Shown here: in pieces, positions 1 through 6,248 of the stretch | Layout: each line of letters starts with the position of its first letter | Position numbering within the stretch: position 1 is the first letter of the stretch | NCBI GenBank assembly: GCA_017988355.1 | Contig: JAGNRX010000073.1 | Coordinates: 1-6,317 of the forward strand | Length of the DNA: 6,317 bases | Direction of reading: 5' to 3' | Source of the DNA: Bacteroidales bacterium | GTDB taxonomy: Bacteria > Bacteroidota > Bacteroidia > Bacteroidales > P3 | Made by a program: the position numbers and the translations under genes | The notes under the pieces: model-generated | Seen by the model: only the letters and a program-made list of their open reading frames with translations | Databases searched by the model: none | What the model was told of the DNA's origin: nothing

Positions 1-1311
1 TTTTCTGCAATAGTATCTGTCTTACTTTATTTTATTGTTCTTATATATATTGATTATCAATTAACTTTAACTGTTTTATTAGTTTTCCCTATAGTTTCTG
101 CCTTAGTTTCATTAGTGAGTAGAAACCTAAGAAGTAGCTCAAAGCACCTCCAACAAAAGAACTCAAATCTTATTTCAATAATTGAACAAACCATTTCAGG
201 ACTTAGGATAATTAAATCACATACTGCAATTGAAATGATGAACGAAAGGTTTGTTCACTTCAACGCATCCTATACTCGTTTAAGAAATGGAATATATAGG
301 AAGGTTGATTTAGCCTCTCCAATGAGTGAGTTCTTTGGAAATGCTATGCTGATTGGGCTTTTACTCTTTGGTTCATCAAGTGTTCTTTCAACAAGCCCTA
401 CCCTTAGTCCAGAGCTATTTATTGTTTATCTTGTTCTTTTCACTCTTATCATTAAGCCTGCAAAAGATATACCTACTTCTTTCTTTAATATTAAAAAAGG
501 TAGGGCATCAATTGATAGAATTGTTGATATACTTGAAATTGAAAATAATATAAAAGAGCCTACTAATCCTATTTCCTTCCCGAAATTAGAAAAAGGGATA
601 GTATTTAATAATGTATCATTCTCATATATTAATGAGCCTGTCCTAAAAAATATTAATATAGTATTTGAAAAAGGAAAGACAACAGCAATTGTTGGAGCTT
701 CTGGAAGTGGGAAAAGCACTTTGATTGATCTTATTCCAAAATTCTATGAGCCAAGCCAAGGAGAGATATTGTTTGATAGTGTTAATAGTAGAGATATTAA
801 GAGTTCAGATATTAGAAATCAAATCTCAATAGTAACACAAGATACAATACTTTTCAACGACACAATATTCAATAATATAACCTTTGGATTTAAAAACTAT
901 AGCTTAGAAGAGGTTGAAAACGCTGCTAAGATTGCAAATGCACATGAGTTTATTGAGCTTTTACCTGATGGCTATAATACAATGATTGGTGATAGGGGTT
1001 CAACTCTTTCAGGAGGTCAAAAACAGAGACTAAGCATTGCAAGAGCTATCTTAAAAAACTCAGAAATACTAATCCTTGACGAAGCAACCTCTGCATTAGA
1101 TACCGAAAACGAAAGATTAGTTCAAGATGCAATTTCAAGAATAACCATAGGAAAAACTTCAATAATAATAGCTCATAGGCTTTCAACCATCGTAAATGCA
1201 GATAAGATAATCGTTTTAGATAAGGGAGAAATCAGAGAAATAGGAACTCATAAAGAACTTATTGCAATAAATGGCATATATTCTAAGTTGTGTAAGATGC
1301 AGGAAGTATAG
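1..1311 (+). CDS. MsbA-type ABC exporter, membrane domain fused to ATPase, 5' end missing
   Basis: Half-transporter of the type I ABC exporter family, expected to work as a homodimer in the inner membrane and export a lipid, peptide or drug using ATP. The frame is open from base 1, so the GTG at 115 is not the start; 436 residues are visible, and about 150 are missing judging from usual family length. Hydrophobic helices lie at visible residues about 1-38, 107-130 and 136-156. The ATPase domain is complete: Walker A GASGSGKST (232-240), Q-loop Gln280, signature LSGGQ (336-340), Walker B ending in Asp360-Glu361, and H-loop His392. The catalytic Glu and His are both present, so the site looks active. 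The next gene starts 20 bp downstream, suggesting co-transcription. Lipid A/phospholipid flippase (MsbA) is the usual annotation for such proteins in this phylum, but the substrate cannot be read from the sequence. Confidence 0.93.
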   Translation, partial: FSAIVSVLLYFIVLIYIDYQLTLTVLLVFPIVSALVSLVSRNLRSSSKHLQQKNSNLISIIEQTISGLRIIKSHTAIEMMNERFVHFNASYTRLRNGIYRKVDLASPMSEFFGNAMLIGLLLFGSSSVLSTSPTLSPELFIVYLVLFTLIIKPAKDIPTSFFNIKKGRASIDRIVDILEIENNIKEPTNPISFPKLEKGIVFNNVSFSYINEPVLKNINIVFEKGKTTAIVGASGSGKSTLIDLIPKFYEPSQGEILFDSVNSRDIKSSDIRNQISIVTQDTILFNDTIFNNITFGFKNYSLEEVENAAKIANAHEFIELLPDGYNTMIGDRGSTLSGGQKQRLSIARAILKNSEILILDEATSALDTENERLVQDAISRITIGKTSIIIAHRLSTIVNADKIIVLDKGEIREIGTHKELIAINGIYSKLCKMQEV

Positions 1312-1331
1312 CATTTAACTAAAAAACTACT

Positions 1332-1805
1332 ATGAAAAAGATATTATTTATTTGTCTGGGGAATATTTGTCGTTCAGCAGCAGCAGAAGCTGTTATGAAA
1401 AAACTAATTGAAGACAAGAATATATCCAAAGAATTTTTTATTGACTCAGCAGGAACATCCAACTACCACGAAGGAGGAAAAGCAGATCCAAGGATGATAC
1501 AACATTCCTTAAATAGAGGATATAATATTACCAGCATCTCAAGACCAATCAAGAAAGAGGACTACTACGAATTTGATTTAATAGTTGTAATGGACAAGGA
1601 GAACTTAAAGAATGTAAGTAGCCTTTGCCCAGAAGAAAAACTATTAGAAAAGATTGTTCCTATGTCTGATTTCTTCACTCAGCATAAAGATGAGATTGTT
1701 CCAGACCCTTATTTCGGAGGGAATAAAGGATTTGAATATGTCTTAGACCTTTTGGAAGATGGCTGCTCGGAGCTATTATTGCAATTAAGCAAGAAAGATA
1801 TTTAA
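1332..1805 (+). CDS. Low-molecular-weight protein tyrosine phosphatase
   Basis: Cytoplasmic phosphatase of 157 residues, the normal size for the LMW-PTP family, which removes phosphate from tyrosine residues of proteins (in bacteria often kinases that control polysaccharide export). The P-loop CX5R-S is at the N-terminus: Cys8 (nucleophile), LGNIC, Arg14, Ser15. The general-acid loop DPYFG is at 125-129, with Asp125 as proton donor. Both catalytic elements are intact, so an active enzyme is expected. The related arsenate reductases share the fold, but the DPY acid loop favours a phosphatase. The ATG at 1332 has an A-rich leader (AACTAAAAAACTACT) and places the P-loop at the expected distance from the start. 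It lies 20 bp after the ABC exporter with no room for a promoter between them, so both are probably on one mRNA. No tyrosine kinase gene is visible in the window, and the target is unknown. Confidence 0.93.
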   Translation: MKKILFICLGNICRSAAAEAVMKKLIEDKNISKEFFIDSAGTSNYHEGGKADPRMIQHSLNRGYNITSISRPIKKEDYYEFDLIVVMDKENLKNVSSLCPEEKLLEKIVPMSDFFTQHKDEIVPDPYFGGNKGFEYVLDLLEDGCSELLLQLSKKDI

Positions 1806-1938
1806 TAACTTATTTTCTTCCATTTTTTCTATACCATTAATTGGCAATTTACCTATCTTAGTTTTATCATATATAATTACTTATTCAAAGTATAGCATCT
1901 AAACTATCTTTATCAATAGGATGAAAAAGGGGTTTAAA

Positions 1939-1970
1939 TTTGGATAACTATCCTTTTTAGTGTATTTTTG
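1939..1970 (+). promoter_or_regulatory. Bacteroidota-type promoter of the carboxyltransferase unit
   Basis: TTTG at 1939-1942 and TATTTTTG at 1963-1970 match the -33 (TTTG) and -7 (TAnnTTTG) elements described for Bacteroides sigma-ABfr, separated by 20 bp, the preferred spacing. Transcription would start a few bases after 1970, giving a leader of roughly 25-40 nt. The TTG codon at 1968 that could extend the downstream reading frame falls inside the -7 box, so it cannot be the start. A short dyad, GGATA-AC-TATCC (1942-1953), lies between the two elements. Confidence 0.72.
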
Positions 1971-2012
1971 CAAGTTACAATTCAATATAGTGTTCAATAT
2001 ATGGTTGAAAAT

Positions 2013-3560
2013 ATGTCAATTAACAGAAAGACACAAGAGCTGAAAGCAAGAATGCAGTCTTTACTTCAAGGTGGTGGAGAGAAAGCTATGGAGAAGCAAA
2101 AGGCAACTGGTAAGCTTACAGCAAGAGAAAGAATCTTAGAGTTATTAGACGAGGGTTCTTTCCACGAATATGACCTTTTTATCCAACACTCGGGTAAAGA
2201 CTTTAATATGGATAAGAAGATTCTTCCTGGTGACGGAGTTGTTACAGGTACAGGAACAATTAATGGTTATCCAATTTGTATTTATGCTCAAGATTTCACC
2301 GTTGCTGGTGGTTCACTAGGTTATATGCATGCTAAAAAGATATGCAAAATCATGGATCACGCAATGAAGTTCAAAGTTCCTATCATAGGAATTAACGACT
2401 CAGGCGGTGCTCGTATTCAAGAAGGTGTTAATGCTTTGGCTGGTTATGGTGAAATATTCTTCCGTAACACAATGGCCTCAGGTGTTATCCCTCAAATCTC
2501 AGTTATACTTGGTCCTTGTGCAGGTGGTGCGGTTTATTCGCCAGCCCTAACAGACTTTGTTTTCGTTGTAGATAAGATTTCTAAAATGTTTATTACAGGA
2601 CCTGATGTAATAAAAACAGTTTTAGGAGAAGAAATCTCTCAAGAAGACCTTGGTGGAGCAAGAGTTCATGCTGAAGTTTCTGGTAATGCACATTTCTTTG
2701 CAGAAAGTGAAATGGAATGCTTTGACCAAATTAAGGCTCTATTCACTTATATCCCTTGGAACAACACCAAGAAAGCAGAGAGATTTGCTATGAAGAAGCC
2801 AAAATCAAAGGACTATAAGATTAATCAAATATTCCCAACAGATCCAGCAAAACCTTATGATGTTAGGCTTATTATAAAAGCTATTGCAGATAATTCTGAA
2901 TTCTTAGAAGTTCACGAGCTATTTGCAAAAAACATTGTTGTAGGCTTTGCACGTATTAATGGAGACACAGTAGGCTGTGTTGCAAATCAACCAATGGAAA
3001 TGGCTGGGGTTTTAGATTGCAACTCATCTGACAAAGCTGCAAGGTTTATTCTATTCTGCGATGCTTTCCAAATTCCTCTTATTACCTTTGAAGACCTTCC
3101 TGGTTATCTTCCTGGCGTTGACCAAGAACATGCAGGAGTTATTCGTCATGGTGCTAAAATCCTTTATGCATTCTCTGAAGCAACAGTTCCTAAGATAACT
3201 GTTATCCTAAGAAAAGCATACGGAGGAGGATATATTGCTATGTGTTCAAATCACTTAAAGGCAGACTTTGTTTTCGCATGGCCAACAGCTGAAATTGCAG
3301 TTATGGGACCAGAGGGTGCTGCAAACATTATTTTTAAAGCTGAAATTCTTGGAGCAGAAGACCCTGATGCAATGCGTAAGGTTAAGATTCAAGAATACAA
3401 AGAGAAGTTTGCCAACCCTTATGTTGCTGCTTCTTACGGATATGTTGATGCAGTAATTCAACCAAGCGAAACTCGTAAGTATTTAATTCATGCTCTTGAT
3501 ATGACAAGAAGTAAGGTTGTTGAAAACCCATGGAAGAAACATGGTATTCCTCCATTCTAA
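2013..3560 (+). CDS. mmdA: Acyl-CoA carboxyltransferase subunit (MmdA/PccB family)
   Basis: Transfers a carboxyl group between biotin and an acyl-CoA, as the alpha subunit of methylmalonyl-CoA decarboxylase or the beta subunit of propionyl-CoA carboxylase; cytoplasmic, normally a hexamer. From the ATG at 2013 it has 515 residues, typical for the family. Two crotonase-like halves are visible: N-half GGARIQEG (about 131-138) and GPCAGGAVYSPAL (167-179), which build one side of the CoA/oxyanion site; C-half PGYLPGVDQEHAG (363-375), RKAYGGGYIAM (400-410) and FAWPTAEIAVMGPEGA (421-436); ending KHGIPPF. I chose ATG 2013 because its N-terminus (MSINRKTQELK...GGGEKAMEKQ) has the family length; ATG 2001 is a possible alternative. 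The biotin carrier gene follows after 51 bp in the same direction. The third subunit is absent here, so decarboxylase (energy-conserving, propionate formation) and carboxylase roles cannot be separated, and the symbol is provisional. Confidence 0.93.
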   Translation: MSINRKTQELKARMQSLLQGGGEKAMEKQKATGKLTARERILELLDEGSFHEYDLFIQHSGKDFNMDKKILPGDGVVTGTGTINGYPICIYAQDFTVAGGSLGYMHAKKICKIMDHAMKFKVPIIGINDSGGARIQEGVNALAGYGEIFFRNTMASGVIPQISVILGPCAGGAVYSPALTDFVFVVDKISKMFITGPDVIKTVLGEEISQEDLGGARVHAEVSGNAHFFAESEMECFDQIKALFTYIPWNNTKKAERFAMKKPKSKDYKINQIFPTDPAKPYDVRLIIKAIADNSEFLEVHELFAKNIVVGFARINGDTVGCVANQPMEMAGVLDCNSSDKAARFILFCDAFQIPLITFEDLPGYLPGVDQEHAGVIRHGAKILYAFSEATVPKITVILRKAYGGGYIAMCSNHLKADFVFAWPTAEIAVMGPEGAANIIFKAEILGAEDPDAMRKVKIQEYKEKFANPYVAASYGYVDAVIQPSETRKYLIHALDMTRSKVVENPWKKHGIPPF

Positions 3561-3611
3561 ATAATTATTAGTGAAGAGAATTAAATTATTAAATCGAATT
3601 AAATAAAGATT

Positions 3612-3989
3612 ATGTCAGATATTAAACCAGATATTAGAACTCATTATCGCCAATTATATGTTAAGGTTGAACCAGGACAGATATATGCATTTATCCCAGG
3701 AACGATTATAGATATATTTGTGAAAAAAGGGCAGAAAGTAAAGAAAGGAGACCCGCTATTTACACTACATGCAATGAAGATGGATAATGAGCTTTGTTCT
3801 ACAATAGATGGAACAATTGGGGCAATCAATATTAAGGCAGGACAAATCGTTAATAAGAATGATGTTCTGATTGATGTTATTCCATTAGGAGTTAAGATTG
3901 AAAACCCTTCCACTCCAAAACCTGCAGCAGACAAAAAAGAGACAGTTGACAAGAAAGAAACTGCGGATAAGAAAGAAACTAAGAAATAG
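3612..3989 (+). CDS. Biotinyl carrier protein with lysine-rich repeat tail
   Basis: Small cytoplasmic protein (125 residues) that carries CO2 on covalently bound biotin to the carboxyltransferase encoded just upstream. A biotinyl-lipoyl domain spans about residues 22-92: a PG turn at 29-30 (in AFIPGTI), the biotinylation motif HAMKM at 53-57 with Lys56 as the modified residue, and the second-half motif STIDGTIGAI at 63-72. The usual Glu before AMKM is His. The layout is odd: most stand-alone carriers (MmdC, AccB) have a long Ala/Pro-rich N-terminal linker and end with the biotinyl domain, while here the domain is close to the N-terminus and a charged tail follows, with three DKKET units at 107-111, 113-117 and 119-123 and a final KK. 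The ATG at 3612 has an A-rich leader and no promoter of its own is seen, so it is probably co-transcribed with the carboxyltransferase. The mmdC or accB-like label depends on the missing partner. Confidence 0.9.
   Translation: MSDIKPDIRTHYRQLYVKVEPGQIYAFIPGTIIDIFVKKGQKVKKGDPLFTLHAMKMDNELCSTIDGTIGAINIKAGQIVNKNDVLIDVIPLGVKIENPSTPKPAADKKETVDKKETADKKETKK
3930..3986 (+). repeat. Three in-frame 18-bp units encoding DKKET
   Basis: Three tandem copies of an 18-base, six-codon unit (DKKETV, DKKETA, DKKETK) followed by one lysine codon close the biotin carrier gene. The copies differ at synonymous sites (gac/gat, aaa/aag, gag/gaa, aca/act), so the peptide is better conserved than the DNA. This suggests an older duplication kept for its charged sequence rather than a recent slippage event. 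Confidence 0.85.
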
Positions 3990-4012
3990 AAAGAAGTATT
4001 TATCTTCTAATC

Positions 4013-5923
4013 CTACTTAGAAAGAATCTCTTTAACCCTTGAAACTAAGCTATGCGAATCAATTTTGCATAGCTTTTGTAGTTCTAAGACAGAGCCATGT
4101 TCAATAAACTTATCCTGAATTCCCATCCTGAAAATAGAGTTCTTATATCCCTTATCAGTTGCATATTCCGAAACAGCAGAACCAAATCCACCATTTTCAG
4201 CACCATCTTCTATTGTAATGATATTGTCAAAATTAGCAAATACCTCTTCAAGCAAGGTTGTGTCCATTGGCTTTAAGAAACGCATATTATAGATAGAGAC
4301 TTCAATTGACTGTTTAGCAAGCTCATTTGCAGCGATTATAGCATTTATTCCAATAGCACCTATTGACAAGATAGCAATATCCTTACCCTCTCTTATCTTT
4401 TCGCCCTTACCAATCTCAATTGTTTCAAATTCATTCCTCCAGCTCTTCAAATAACCCTTACCCCTTGGATAACGAATAACCAGTGGAGAAGTCAAGCCCT
4501 TTTGAGCAGTAAACATAATATTTCTTAGCTCACTTTCATTTAAGGGAGCAAAGATTATTAGGTTAGGAATAGCACGAAGATAAGCCAAATCAAAAACTCC
4601 ATGATGAGTTGCACCATCTTCACCCACAAGTCCTGCACGGTCTAAACAAAGAATAACAGGAAGGTTTTGAAGAGCAATATCGTGGATGATTTGGTCATAA
4701 GCTCTTTGTAGGAAAGAAGAATAAACATTACAGAAAGGAATTAAACCATTTGCTGCAAGCCCTGCTGAGAAACAAACAGCGTGCTGCTCTGCAATGCCTA
4801 CATCAAAACACCTATCAGGGAAAGTCTCCATAAACTCGTTCATCGAGCAGCCCGAAAGCATAGCAGGAGTAATTCCTACAATCTTTTCATTCATCTTTCC
4901 AAGCTCAACCAAAGTTTCACCAAAGACGTCCTGGAACTTACTTAAGCAATCATCTCCTCCACTATCACATTGTTCCCTTTGACCCGTCTTAGGATTAAAT
5001 ACCCCAGGAGCATGGTAAGTTATTGGATTGTCTTCGGCAGACTTAAGCCCTTTTCCTTTTTTTGTAATGATATGTAAAAGTTTAGGACCCTTAATCTTCT
5101 TTAAGTCTTCAAGGGTTTTAACCAAAGAAATGACGTCATTTCCTTTTATGGGGCCAAAATATCTTATCCTTAGAGCTTCAAAGAAATTGCTCTTGCCTGA
5201 GAAAACTGATTTTGTTGCAAATAAAACACGGTTAGCTAAGGTCTTAGGCTTATTATATGCAGGAGAGTTTCCTCCCAACATATTCCATAATTTATTCTTA
5301 ACCCTATTATAAGTTGGTGAAGTAGTAATAAGAGTAAAGTATTCTCCCATGGCTCCCACCTTCTTATCAATCGAAATGCCATTATCGTTAAGAATAACAA
5401 GCATATCACAATCGGTAGTTCCAGCGTGGTTTAGTGCTTCAAAAACCATTCCACCCGTCATCGAGCCATCCCCAATAACGGCTATATGTCTATTATTAAG
5501 ATTTCCACTAATCTTATCTGCCATAGCCATACCCAAAATTGCAGAAATAGAAGTAGAGGAATGCCCTGTTCCAAAGCAATCGTACTTACTTTCTTCAATC
5601 TTTGGGAAACCGCTCAAGCCATTTAATTTCCTAATGGTATGGAACTTATCTTTTCTTCCAGTAATTAGTTTATGGGAATAGGCTTGGTGCCCAACGTCCC
5701 AAATAAGTGAATCCATTGGAATATCATAAACATAGTGTAGAGCAATAGTTAGCTCAACTGTTCCGAGTGAAGACCCAAGATGACCAGGGTTTTCAGCCAA
5801 AACCTCAATAATATAATTCCTAACCTCTTTACAAAGCTGAGGCAATTGACTCTTAGACAATTTCTTTATGTCCTCCGGGTAATTAACATTCTTAAGCAAT
5901 TCCCCTTGGTTATATTCTTGCAT
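4013..5923 (-). CDS. dxs: 1-deoxy-D-xylulose-5-phosphate synthase
   Basis: Thiamine-diphosphate enzyme that condenses pyruvate and glyceraldehyde 3-phosphate to DXP with release of CO2, the first step of the MEP isoprenoid pathway and also a source for thiamine and pyridoxal; cytoplasmic homodimer. From the ATG at 5923 it has 636 residues, close to E. coli Dxs. Key parts (this numbering): PGHLGSS with His48, VGHQAYSHK around 77-85, GTGHSS around 118-123, the ThDP/Mg motif GDGS (151-154) to LNDN (178-181), the catalytic glutamate in IAEQH (Glu379), and DRAGLVGEDGATHHG (428-442) for substrate binding. All expected catalytic residues are present. An in-frame TTG at 5965 would add 14 residues but lies upstream of the -7 box, so it is rejected; a purine-rich leader (AAGAAGAAAAAGAT) precedes the ATG. 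It is convergent with the biotin carrier gene over 23 bp and appears to be transcribed alone. Confidence 0.97.
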   Translation of the reverse strand: MQEYNQGELLKNVNYPEDIKKLSKSQLPQLCKEVRNYIIEVLAENPGHLGSSLGTVELTIALHYVYDIPMDSLIWDVGHQAYSHKLITGRKDKFHTIRKLNGLSGFPKIEESKYDCFGTGHSSTSISAILGMAMADKISGNLNNRHIAVIGDGSMTGGMVFEALNHAGTTDCDMLVILNDNGISIDKKVGAMGEYFTLITTSPTYNRVKNKLWNMLGGNSPAYNKPKTLANRVLFATKSVFSGKSNFFEALRIRYFGPIKGNDVISLVKTLEDLKKIKGPKLLHIITKKGKGLKSAEDNPITYHAPGVFNPKTGQREQCDSGGDDCLSKFQDVFGETLVELGKMNEKIVGITPAMLSGCSMNEFMETFPDRCFDVGIAEQHAVCFSAGLAANGLIPFCNVYSSFLQRAYDQIIHDIALQNLPVILCLDRAGLVGEDGATHHGVFDLAYLRAIPNLIIFAPLNESELRNIMFTAQKGLTSPLVIRYPRGKGYLKSWRNEFETIEIGKGEKIREGKDIAILSIGAIGINAIIAANELAKQSIEVSIYNMRFLKPMDTTLLEEVFANFDNIITIEDGAENGGFGSAVSEYATDKGYKNSIFRMGIQDKFIEHGSVLELQKLCKIDSHSLVSRVKEILSK

Positions 5924-5945
5924 ATCTTTTTCTTCTTGTAAAATG

Positions 5946-5979
5946 CAAATATACACAAAATACAAATAGATATACCAAA
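5946..5979 (-). promoter_or_regulatory. Probable Bacteroidota-type promoter of dxs
   Basis: Reading the minus strand, TATATTTG (5953 to 5946) matches the -7 consensus TAnnTTTG exactly, and TTTG (5979 to 5976) lies 22 bp upstream as a candidate -33 element, slightly more than the preferred 19-21 bp. The transcript would start near 5941 and give a leader of about 18 nt before the ATG at 5923. The position agrees with the dxs start chosen here. Confidence 0.6.
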
Positions 5980-6036
5980 TATGAGTTTAATGAATTTGTG
6001 TTCTTAGAGCAAAAAACAAAGAATTATGAAATTAAA

Positions 6037-6111
6037 ATGAGAGAGGAAATTATTAAAACAGAGAAAGAAAATCCTAAAGTGAAGAAAGAAAATCCTAAAA
6101 CGCCGTATTAA
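6037..6111 (+). CDS. Possible 24-residue lysine/glutamate-rich peptide, doubtful
   Basis: ATG to TAA frame giving a 24-residue, highly charged peptide containing two KENPK units seven residues apart (EKENPKV, KKENPKT). No family is recognised, there is no strong ribosome binding site, and no good promoter precedes it: TGAATTTG at 5991-5998 misses the -7 consensus by one base and has no -33 partner. It could be a real microprotein, the decayed end of a larger gene, or chance in A-rich DNA. Confidence 0.15.
   Translation: MREEIIKTEKENPKVKKENPKTPY
6064..6099 (+). repeat. Two 15-bp direct repeats with 21-bp period
   Basis: AAAGAAAATCCTAAA occurs identically at 6064-6078 and 6085-6099. The 21-base period equals seven codons of the small frame that covers it, so the duplication keeps the reading frame (KENPK twice). 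Confidence 0.8.
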
Positions 6112-6121
6112 ATTATTCTTT

Positions 6122-6238
6122 CAAAGAGTCATTTTGCTGAGATGGGCATCTTAGCTTACTGAGATGGGCATCTTAGCGTCTTAAGATGGGCATCTTAGCA
6201 GCGTGAGATGGGCATCTTAGCAAGATTAAACAAAGAGT
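6122..6238. repeat. 8-bp direct repeats flanking the palindromic array
   Basis: CAAAGAGT occurs at 6122-6129 and again at 6231-6238, enclosing a 101-bp segment that contains the whole 22-bp array. The arrangement resembles a target-site duplication around a small inserted element. The repeat is short and A-rich, and the shorter string CAAAG also occurs nearby by chance, so this is only suggestive. Confidence 0.4.
6138..6221 (+). repeat. Four tandem 22-bp units, each a near-palindromic hairpin
   Basis: An 18-base core T(G/A)AGATGGGCATCTTAGC is repeated at 6138-6155, 6160-6177, 6182-6199 and 6204-6221, exactly 22 bases apart. Only one core position varies (A in the third copy), while the four-base spacers TTAC, GTCT and AGCG are unrelated. 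Each core is a dyad: TGAGATG or TAAGATG against CATCTTA around a central GG, able to form a hairpin of about 6-8 bp with a small loop. The constant period is close to two helical turns, so identical sites would face the same side of the DNA. It is non-coding in all six frames. It may be a REP- or MITE-like minisatellite, a cluster of protein binding sites or a structured RNA; no function can be assigned. Confidence 0.93.
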
Positions 6239-6248
6239 TAGAAATTTA

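Noticed and set aside
426..719. Minus-strand frame of 97 codons within the ABC exporter gene
   Set aside because: It is fully covered by the exporter frame, which has all ABC motifs; the antisense translation shows no family features.
3578..3604. 9-bp direct repeat GAATTAAAT between the carboxyltransferase and carrier genes
   Set aside because: The repeat (3578-3586 and 3596-3604) is pure AT-rich sequence apart from one G and is expected by chance in such a spacer; no promoter consensus accompanies it.
3644..3952. Minus-strand frame of 102 codons opposite the biotin carrier gene
   Set aside because: It mirrors a real gene with a clear biotinylation motif, shows no recognisable domain, and has no promoter.
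3990..4012. Bidirectional terminator between the biotin carrier gene and dxs
   Set aside because: AGAAG (3992-3996) and CTTCT (4004-4008) form only a 5-bp, AT-containing stem with a 7-nt loop. There is no T-run on the + side and only a broken T-rich stretch on the - side, so it is too weak to call.
5028..5681. Plus-strand frames inside dxs (5028-5312 and 5349-5681)
   Set aside because: They are antisense shadows of dxs, which is intact over its whole length with conserved catalytic motifs.
6138..6221. CRISPR array
   Set aside because: The conserved part is 18 bp and the spacers are only 4 bp, far below CRISPR spacer length, and no cas gene is visible.
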